This document shows positions 7,264 through 12,464 of a DNA stretch of 14,297 nt, piece by piece. The stretch is from JBKPRX01 sp046734795 (lineage in GTDB: Bacteria > Actinomycetota > Thermoleophilia > Gaiellales > Gaiellaceae), in contig JBKPRX010000123.1 of NCBI GenBank assembly GCA_046734795.1, positions 1 to 14,297 of the forward strand, read 5' to 3'. The notes under the pieces were generated by a model. It ran no database searches and was not told where the DNA came from. It saw only the letters and a list, made by a program, of their open reading frames with translations. Positions within the stretch are counted from its first letter, which is position 1, and each line of letters begins with the position of its first letter. The position numbers and the translations under genes were made by a program.

Positions 7264-7275
7264 CAAACGCGTTTG
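7264..7275. promoter_or_regulatory. 12-bp perfect palindrome CAAACGCGTTTG in a divergent intergenic region
   Basis: The palindrome sits in the 82-base gap between the divergent membrane-protein and ZIP genes, where an operator for both would be expected. A 12-bp perfect palindrome should occur a few times by chance in a window this long, so only its position makes it worth noting. No regulator gene is adjacent. Confidence 0.2.
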
Positions 7276-7327
7276 GCATGCGGCGAACGCTTCCGATTCC
7301 GTTGCGGCGTCACATCACCCAGGCTGG

Positions 7328-8101
7328 ATGATCGCTTGCGGCATCCGGCCCGCGGCGCATCCTCACACGGTGGCTGCGTCGTTCGGCTGGGGCTTTCTCG
7401 CTGCGGCGACGCTGATCGTCGGCGGCGCGTACACGCTTCGTTTCCCGGTGCACACGCTGGCTCTCGGCATGGTGATGGCGTTCGGAAGCGGCGTGCTCAT
7501 CAGTGCGGTCTCCTTCGAGCTCGTCGAGGAGGCATGGAACACCGCAAACGAGCACGGAAGCGTCGCGCTCGGCCTCTTCGCAGGGTCTGCGACCTTCTTC
7601 GTCGGCGACGTCCTCATCGATCGCATGGGCGGCGCAGACCGCAAGGACTCGGCCGGTCGCCAAGCGGAGGGCTCGCCGCTTGCGATCGTCCTCGGCATCG
7701 TCCTCGACGGGATTCCGGAGTCGCTGGTGCTCGGGCTGACGGTGGTCACCACGGGCAGCGTCAGCGCGGCGTTCCTCGTCGCGGTCGCGCTTTCGAATAT
7801 TCCGGAGGCCGTCGCAGCGACGAGCGGCCTCAAGCAGTCCGGCTGGAGAGACTCGCGCATCCTCGGCCTTTGGACGCTCGTCTCGCTCGTCTCGGGGCTT
7901 GCGGCTCTCGTCGGCTTTGCCGCATTCGACAGCGCCTCGCCGGCTGTGATCGCGTTCGTGCTCTCGTTTGCAGCGGGCGCGATCCTGACGATGCTCGCGG
8001 ACACGATGATGCCGGAGGCCTTCGAGCACGGCGGCAAGCTCGTCGGCGTCATGACGACCTTCGGCTTCGCGCTTGCGTTCGGGATCAGCGCGCTCGAATA
8101 G
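7328..8101 (+). CDS. ZIP-family metal transporter with altered metal-site motifs
   Basis: This 257-residue membrane protein has about eight hydrophobic helices. ZIP proteins carry divalent metals such as Zn, Fe or Mn into the cytoplasm. The two signature helices are recognisable: LDGIPESLVLG (D127, P130, E131) corresponds to the HNxPEG helix, and LSNIPEAVAAT (N157, P159, E160) to the HExPHE helix. The usual histidines are replaced by Asp and Ser, and the second HE pair is gone. The loop between helices 3 and 4 (DRMGGADRKDSAGRQ) lacks the common His-rich stretch. ATG 7328 is used because the upstream open frame is hydrophilic, Arg-rich and overlaps the opposite gene; the ribosome site is weak (AGG at 7321). 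It is divergent from the small membrane-protein gene. Direction and metal cannot be inferred. Confidence 0.83.
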   Translation: MIACGIRPAAHPHTVAASFGWGFLAAATLIVGGAYTLRFPVHTLALGMVMAFGSGVLISAVSFELVEEAWNTANEHGSVALGLFAGSATFFVGDVLIDRMGGADRKDSAGRQAEGSPLAIVLGIVLDGIPESLVLGLTVVTTGSVSAAFLVAVALSNIPEAVAATSGLKQSGWRDSRILGLWTLVSLVSGLAALVGFAAFDSASPAVIAFVLSFAAGAILTMLADTMMPEAFEHGGKLVGVMTTFGFALAFGISALE

Positions 8102-8160
8102 CCGCTGACGCGGTTTACGGAGCGCCACGGTTGGCACGAGCGGGTGAGACGCAAGTGCCT

Positions 8161-8169
8161 AGAGAAGGG
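8161..8169 (+). promoter_or_regulatory. Shine-Dalgarno AGAGAAGGG deciding the start at 8177
   Basis: A purine-rich AGAGAAGGG lies 7 bases upstream of ATG 8177. It selects this start over an upstream in-frame start at 8144. Confidence 0.5.
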
Positions 8170-8176
8170 GTCGCAA

Positions 8177-8968
8177 ATGGCAGCAGACGTGCAGGTGCGC
8201 GTGCGGGACAAGGACGAGCTGGCGAAGTTCCTCGGCTGGTTCAGCATCGTCCTCGGCAGCACGCAGCTCACGGCGCCGAAGATGCTCTGCAAGCTCGTCG
8301 GCGCAAACACGAGGGGCTCGGCGCCGCGGGTTATGCGCCTGATGGGCGTGCGCGAGCTCGCGCAGGGGATCGGGATCCTGACGCGGCCGCGGCCGACCGC
8401 GTGGGTGTGGTCGCGGGTCGTCGGTGACGCGCTCGATCTGTCGCTCCTCGGCCTGACCGCAGTGAAGAACCGCCGCGCGCGGACAGCGTTTGCAGTCGCG
8501 AACGTGATCGCGGTGGCGGTGCCGGATGTCTACGAGAGCCGCTTTCTGAGCGGCAAGCGCGGACCCGTGCGCGCGGCGATGACGATCCGTAAGGGCGTGA
8601 CGATCAAGCGGCCGCAGCGCGAGGTCGAGCAAGCGTGGACGGAGGCGCAGGACCTCAGGAGCAAGGTCGAAGAGGCCGGAGGACGCGTCGTCTACGCGGA
8701 GGCGCCGGGCGACCGCGGCACCGAGCTGATCGTCGAGTTCGAGCACGCACCGCCGGCCGGCGATCTCGGCGCGCCGGTGCAGAAGCTGCTCGGCAAGGAC
8801 CTCGCCACGCAGCTCTCCGACGACCTGCGCCGGCTGAAGCAGCGGATCGAGGCCGGGCACGTGATCCGCTCCGACAGCACTCCCGACGGGCACCTGCTCG
8901 CGGACCACCTGCGGCAGCGAGCCGCGCAACCGCTCGACGACCGCGAGCTCGAGGAGGCCGTCCGATGA
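8177..8968 (+). CDS. Membrane-associated protein with a shortened SRPBCC (cyclase/dehydrase-like) C-terminus
   Basis: This 263-residue protein has two parts. Residues 15-115 contain weakly hydrophobic helices (GWFSIVLGSTQL, ALDLSLLGLTAV, AFAVANVIAVAVPDVY) and a conserved-looking MRLMGVRELAQGIGIL run, typical of small membrane proteins found in front of SRPBCC domains. Residues 136-230 begin as an SRPBCC lipid/ligand-binding domain (TIRKGVTIKRPQREVEQAW) and end as one (RGTELIVEFEHAPPAGDLG, LSDDLRRLKQRIEAG). The central strands of the usual domain of about 145 residues seem absent. The reading frame is intact. The stop overlaps the start of the alcohol dehydrogenase gene (ATGA at 8965-8968), and GAGGAGG at 8951-8957 serves that next gene, so the two are co-expressed. 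The biochemical function is unknown. Confidence 0.75.
   Translation: MAADVQVRVRDKDELAKFLGWFSIVLGSTQLTAPKMLCKLVGANTRGSAPRVMRLMGVRELAQGIGILTRPRPTAWVWSRVVGDALDLSLLGLTAVKNRRARTAFAVANVIAVAVPDVYESRFLSGKRGPVRAAMTIRKGVTIKRPQREVEQAWTEAQDLRSKVEEAGGRVVYAEAPGDRGTELIVEFEHAPPAGDLGAPVQKLLGKDLATQLSDDLRRLKQRIEAGHVIRSDSTPDGHLLADHLRQRAAQPLDDRELEEAVR
8951..8957 (+). promoter_or_regulatory. Shine-Dalgarno GAGGAGG within the end of the SRPBCC-like gene
   Basis: GAGGAGG lies 7 bases upstream of ATG 8965. With the ATGA stop/start overlap it indicates coupled, strong translation of the dehydrogenase. Confidence 0.6.
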
Positions 8969-10137
8969 AAGCGACCTGCTGGATGGGCCGGAACACCGTC
9001 AAGGTCGAAGACGTGCCGGAGCCGAAGATCCTCAACGACCGCGACGCGATCGTGCGGATCACGTCGACTGCGATCTGCGGCTCCGACCTGCATCTCGTCG
9101 ACGGCTACGTGCCGACGATGAAGCGCGGCGACGTGATGGGGCACGAGTTCATGGGCGAGGTCGTCGAGACCGGCAAGGGCGTCAAGAACCTCAAGGCCGG
9201 CGACCGCGTCGTCGTGCCGTTTCCGATCGCGTGCGGCAATTGCTGGTCGTGCGAGCACGAGCTCTACTCGCTGTGCGAGAACTCCAACCCGAACGCGCGC
9301 CTCGCGGAGAAGATGTTCGGCTTCGCGACCGCGGGCATTTTCGGCTATTCGCATCTCACCGGAGGCTTCGCGGGCGGCCAGGCGGAATACGCACGCGTTC
9401 CGTTCGCCGACGTCGGCCCGATCAAGATCGAGGACGGACTGCCCGACGAGGCGGTGCTCTTCCTCTCGGACGTCTTGCCGACGGGCTACATGGGCGCGGA
9501 GTTCTGCGAGATCTCGGGCGGCGAGGTGATCGCGGTCTGGGGGGCGGGCCCTGTCGGCCAGTTCGCAGCCGCGAGCGCGAAGCTGCTCGGCGCCGAGCGC
9601 GTGATCGTCATCGATCGGTTCGACTATCGCCTGCGAATCGCGCAGGAGAACCTCGACGTCGAGACGCTGAACTACGAGGAAGTCGACAGCGTGCCGGAAG
9701 CGTTGAAGGAGCTCACCGGCGGCCGCGGCCCCGACGCTTGCATCGACGCGGTCGGCATGGAGGCCCACTACCACGGGCCCGCGTATGCGTACGACCGGGT
9801 GAAGCAGGCGCTGCGGCAGGAAAGCGAGCGCGGCTTCGCGCTGCGCGAGGCGATCATGAGCTGCCGAAACGGCGGGATCGTCTCCGTGATCGGCGTCTAC
9901 GGCGGGTTGATGGACAAGTTCCCGATCGGAGCAGTGATGAACAGAGGTCTCACGATCAAGAGCGGCCAGTGCCATGTGCAGCGTTACCTGCGGCCGTTGC
10001 TGGAACGGATCGTGAACGGCGACATCGACCCGACGTTCATCGTCACGCACAAGCTGCCGCTGAACGACGCGCCGCTCGGCTACGAGCTCTTCAAGAACAA
10101 GCGAGACGACTGCCTGAAGGTCGTGCTGAAGACGTAG
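8965..10137 (+). CDS. Zinc-dependent alcohol dehydrogenase, formaldehyde-dehydrogenase-like subgroup
   Basis: This 390-residue cytoplasmic medium-chain dehydrogenase oxidises an alcohol or aldehyde adduct with NAD(P). The catalytic zinc site is seen in ICGSDLH (C38) and GHE (H60-E61). The structural zinc loop has C90, C93, C96 and C104. The Rossmann motif is VWGAGPVGQFAA, and an acidic residue follows in VIVIDRFDYR, which favours NAD over NADP. The ACIDAVGMEAHYHGPAYAYDRVKQ insertion and IMSCRNGGIVSVIGVYGG strand match the group annotated as glutathione-dependent formaldehyde dehydrogenase or threonine dehydrogenase-like. Actinobacteria usually lack glutathione, so the real cosubstrate is unclear. 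A strong GAGGAGG site lies 7 bases before the ATG, inside the upstream gene. The stop is 6 bases from the convergent dedA stop. Confidence 0.93.
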   Translation: MKATCWMGRNTVKVEDVPEPKILNDRDAIVRITSTAICGSDLHLVDGYVPTMKRGDVMGHEFMGEVVETGKGVKNLKAGDRVVVPFPIACGNCWSCEHELYSLCENSNPNARLAEKMFGFATAGIFGYSHLTGGFAGGQAEYARVPFADVGPIKIEDGLPDEAVLFLSDVLPTGYMGAEFCEISGGEVIAVWGAGPVGQFAAASAKLLGAERVIVIDRFDYRLRIAQENLDVETLNYEEVDSVPEALKELTGGRGPDACIDAVGMEAHYHGPAYAYDRVKQALRQESERGFALREAIMSCRNGGIVSVIGVYGGLMDKFPIGAVMNRGLTIKSGQCHVQRYLRPLLERIVNGDIDPTFIVTHKLPLNDAPLGYELFKNKRDDCLKVVLKT

Positions 10138-10143
10138 TCGCGG

Positions 10144-10755
10144 TCAGCTTGTTCGCGCGGACTTCGACCGGCGTCGCCGGATCCACCGCACGAGCTCGAC
10201 GGCGCCTGCCAACGCAAAACCGATCAGAAGCGCGACGATGAGACCCTTCCACGGGTCTTGCTCGAACGCGTGCCCGCCGACGTAGCCGAGCAGAGCCGCG
10301 TAGAGCGCCCAGCCTGTGACAGCGATCGCGTCGAACACGACGAACCTGCGCCACGGGTACTCGAGCGTTCCGGCGGTGAGCGTGATCGCCGTGCGGCCGC
10401 CCGGGATGAAGCGGCCGACGATGATCAGCTCGCCGCCGCGTTCCTCGAGCTGACGTTCGGCCCAACGGATTCGCTCGCGAGCCTTGTCGCTCGTGAAGAA
10501 GCGCTCGTTGACGCGGTTACCCCACTTCCAACCGATGAAGTACGCGGTGTTGTCGCCCGCAAACGCGCCGAGAGCGGCCGCGGCGACGACGAGCGGGAGC
10601 GAAAGCGCGCCGGTCGACGCGACGACCCCTGCGGTGATGACGGACGTCTCGCTCGGGACGACCGGAATGAGCACGTCGAGGAACGCGAGCACGAGCACGA
10701 TCGCGTACGCCCAGCCGGACGCATCCTCGACGAGTTGCGTGAAGTGGTGAAACAC
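10144..10755 (-). CDS. DedA-family membrane protein (SNARE-associated/VTT domain)
   Basis: This 203-residue inner-membrane protein belongs to the DedA family, some members of which flip lipid carriers such as undecaprenyl phosphate or phosphatidylethanolamine. Visible family features are the re-entrant segment PVVPSETSVITAG (E36), LGAFAGDNTAYFIGWKWG (D68), the second re-entrant motif VGRFIPGGRTAITLTAG (R115, P118, R121) and two C-terminal helices ending in a basic tail RWIRRRRSKSAR. Length is normal for DedA. The start is GTG 10755; no clear Shine-Dalgarno precedes it. The glyoxalase-fold gene ends 33 bases upstream on the same strand, so it may be transcribed with it. Specific substrate is not predictable. 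Confidence 0.92.
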   Translation of the reverse strand: MFHHFTQLVEDASGWAYAIVLVLAFLDVLIPVVPSETSVITAGVVASTGALSLPLVVAAAALGAFAGDNTAYFIGWKWGNRVNERFFTSDKARERIRWAERQLEERGGELIIVGRFIPGGRTAITLTAGTLEYPWRRFVVFDAIAVTGWALYAALLGYVGGHAFEQDPWKGLIVALLIGFALAGAVELVRWIRRRRSKSARTS

Positions 10756-10788
10756 GCGAGCGGACGCCCATCATGCCCGCGGCGCGTC

Positions 10789-11166
10789 CTAAGGGTAGGT
10801 CGCGACCTCGACCAAGTTCCCGTCGGGATCACGGAAGTAGAACGAGGTCATCGGCCCGAGGGCACCCGTGCGTGCCACCGGTCCTTCCTCCACCTCGACT
10901 CGGCCGGCGAGCCATTCGCCGAGCTCGTCCGGCTCTGCATCTGCGATGAAGCAGATGTCGCCGGAACCGGGCGTGGGCCGCGCAGCCTTCGGCTCGAGCT
11001 CGCGACCAGCTTCATGGAGGTTGAGCTTCTGCGTGCCGAACGCGAGCGCCCTGCGTCCGTCGCCGAAAGTGATCGGCTCCAGTCCGAGGACGCTCGCGTA
11101 GAACGAGATCGTCGCTTCGACGTCGCGCACCGTGAGCACGAGGTGGTCGATGCGCTCGATCTGCAT
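10789..11166 (-). CDS. Glyoxalase-fold (VOC superfamily) metalloprotein
   Basis: This 125-residue single-domain protein has the paired beta-alpha-beta modules of the vicinal oxygen chelate family, which includes glyoxalase I, extradiol dioxygenases and fosfomycin-resistance enzymes. Candidate metal ligands are H8 (RIDHLVLTV), H51 (LNLHEAG) and E120 (DPDGNLVEV). The segment GPMTSFYFRDPDGNLVE is typical of the small group annotated as VOC family or virulence protein. No specific reaction can be assigned. ATG 11166 is 14 bases after the methyltransferase stop, so the two probably form an operon. The open frame extends upstream of this ATG but there it is antisense or shadow to the methyltransferase. 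Confidence 0.88.
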   Translation of the reverse strand: MQIERIDHLVLTVRDVEATISFYASVLGLEPITFGDGRRALAFGTQKLNLHEAGRELEPKAARPTPGSGDICFIADAEPDELGEWLAGRVEVEEGPVARTGALGPMTSFYFRDPDGNLVEVATYP

Positions 11167-11180
11167 CGACCGGTTCGCGC

Positions 11181-12035
11181 TCAGGCTTCGCCGACTGCGA
11201 GGAGTGCCTGGTTCACGAGCTTGAACGGCTTGTCGCCGCCCGCGTGTTCTCGAGTCGCCTCGAGGATCGCCGCCCAACCTTTCTCTTGGACGTCCTCCGG
11301 AAACTGCGAGAGCGCAGCTGTGAGCGGCGGCGCGATCTCGCGCATGTAGGTGAGGAACTCGTCGGGCGACTCGACCTCGAAGACGACGTCCATCTCTTCG
11401 GTCTCGACGTTCGAGAAGCCGCCGCCTTCGAGCAGCGCCGCGAGCGCGTCGGGCGTCGGCCGCGCGAGCGGCCCCGGTGTTCCGGGTGGCGGCGGCGTGA
11501 TGCCGAGCGTCCGCACGAGTGTCCCCATCGTGAGGCCGAACATGAGCGCCTTGTCGGGCGGCCCCCACGATGCGATCGCCATGCGCCCGCCGGGCTTCAA
11601 GAAGCCGCGGATCCGCTCGGCAGTCCGCTCCGGCTCCGGCTCGAAGATGATTCCCCAGCGCGACAAAGCAGCGTCGAACGTGCCTTCGGGGAAGTCGAGC
11701 GCCGCTGCTGCGGACTCGACGAACTGCACGTTGTCCAAGCCGCGCTCAGCGGCGCGCTCGCGACCGTACGCGAGCATCTCGGCAGCGATGTCGCTCGCCA
11801 CGACTTCGCCGTCGGACCCGCAGCGCTTCGCCGCGGTCAGTGCCGGCTCGCCGTAGCCGGCGGCAACGTCGAGGACGCGATCGCCGGCCTTGATCCGCGC
11901 GAGCTCGACGAGCCGCTCGCTCACCGGCATCGCAGCCTTGTCGATCAGCGTCGACCACTTCTTCCAGCCGGTCGCAGCCGTATTCCACTGCGAGCGCCGT
12001 CCGGTCCTGAACTCTCCAGCGTCGATCGTCGCCAC
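11181..12035 (-). CDS. Class I SAM-dependent methyltransferase (UbiE/Methyltransf_11-like)
   Basis: This 284-residue cytoplasmic enzyme transfers a methyl group from S-adenosylmethionine to an unknown acceptor. The SAM-binding motif I is VLDVAAGYGEPAL (residues 54-66), with an acidic residue D82 at the end of the second strand (VVASDIAAEML). The post-I region DFPEGTFDAALSRWG (114-128) and LKPGGRM (146-152) follow as in UbiE-like enzymes. The C-terminal 130 residues, with a Pro-rich TPPPPGTPGP loop and an acidic EEMDVVFEVESPDEF stretch, probably form the acceptor-binding part. The GTG start at 12035 is supported by GGAG 6 bases upstream. It begins a unit with the VOC gene, and its promoter should lie in 12036-12118. 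Confidence 0.92.
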   Translation of the reverse strand: MATIDAGEFRTGRRSQWNTAATGWKKWSTLIDKAAMPVSERLVELARIKAGDRVLDVAAGYGEPALTAAKRCGSDGEVVASDIAAEMLAYGRERAAERGLDNVQFVESAAAALDFPEGTFDAALSRWGIIFEPEPERTAERIRGFLKPGGRMAIASWGPPDKALMFGLTMGTLVRTLGITPPPPGTPGPLARPTPDALAALLEGGGFSNVETEEMDVVFEVESPDEFLTYMREIAPPLTAALSQFPEDVQEKGWAAILEATREHAGGDKPFKLVNQALLAVGEA

Positions 12036-12040
12036 AGGGG

Positions 12041-12044
12041 TCTC
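12041..12044 (-). promoter_or_regulatory. Shine-Dalgarno (A)GGAG for the methyltransferase
   Basis: The minus strand reads AAAGGAG ending 6 bases upstream of GTG 12035. This supports the GTG start. Confidence 0.5.
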
Positions 12045-12091
12045 CTTTCCTTTGCTTGCTGCAGACGCTATGCCGCTTTGCCCTACGAAAA

Positions 12092-12108
12092 GTTAAACCG
12101 TGGTTAAC
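12092..12108. promoter_or_regulatory. AT-rich imperfect inverted repeat upstream of the methyltransferase
   Basis: The plus strand reads GTTAAACCGTGGTTAAC, with inner arms AACC/GGTT around GT and outer TTAA on both sides. It is the most AT-rich spot in this GC-rich gap and lies 57-73 bases upstream of the methyltransferase GTG, where a promoter or operator belongs. No matching -10/-35 pair is clear. Confidence 0.25.
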
Positions 12109-12118
12109 GTGGCCGCCG

Positions 12119-12454
12119 CTAGCGCTTCGCCGGCAGCGAGCTCGCATACCCGGTGCCGCGCTCGACCCACTTTGCGAGCTCGCGCTTCGTCTTCACCGCG
12201 TCTGCGTCAAGGCGGAGCCAGCCGGCCATCTCGCGGCCGCGCATGACCATGGGCTCCGCGCTCGTCGCGGCGACGAGCCGCTCCGACTCCTCGGGATCGA
12301 CCCGTACAAGGACGCCGCCCTGACCGCTCGCGGCGATCGCCATGTTGCCGCCGATCAGAAACGCGAGCCCGCCGAACATCTTCTGCTCGGTCACGCCACG
12401 CCGGCCGCTGATGAGCTCGCGGATCCGGTCGGCCAACTTCTCGTCGTACGCCAT
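12119..12454 (-). CDS. TfoX N-terminal domain protein
   Basis: This 111-residue protein is essentially a single TfoX_N domain, named after the competence regulator TfoX/Sxy. Key features are the ELISGRRGVTEQKMFGGLAFLIGGNM segment read in pieces: EQKMFGG at residues 24-29, GGLAF after it and LIGGNM, then VLVRVDPE, MVMRGREMAGWL and a C-terminal helix TKRELAKWVERG. It lacks the C-terminal TfoX domain, as most stand-alone versions do. Its role in most bacteria is unknown, and competence function should not be assumed. The ATG at 12454 lies 10 bases after the stop of the AAA-TPR gene and is preceded by a purine-rich GCGAGAGAG, so co-transcription with that regulator is likely. The open frame upstream of this ATG is a shadow. 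Confidence 0.88.
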   Translation of the reverse strand: MAYDEKLADRIRELISGRRGVTEQKMFGGLAFLIGGNMAIAASGQGGVLVRVDPEESERLVAATSAEPMVMRGREMAGWLRLDADAVKTKRELAKWVERGTGYASSLPAKR

Positions 12455-12464
12455 CTCTCTCGCC

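Noticed and set aside
7178..7327. 50-residue N-terminal extension of the ZIP transporter
   Set aside because: It is hydrophilic, overlaps the opposite membrane-protein gene and resembles no signal or ZIP segment.
10762..10789. Inverted repeat GGACGC/GCGTCC after the glyoxalase-fold gene, possible terminator
   Set aside because: Only a 6-bp stem with a 16-base loop and no T-run on either strand; easily expected by chance at this GC content.
11167..11568. Long N-terminal extension of the glyoxalase-fold protein
   Set aside because: Arg/Ala-rich shadow of the methyltransferase on the same strand in another frame. The VOC domain is complete from ATG 11166.
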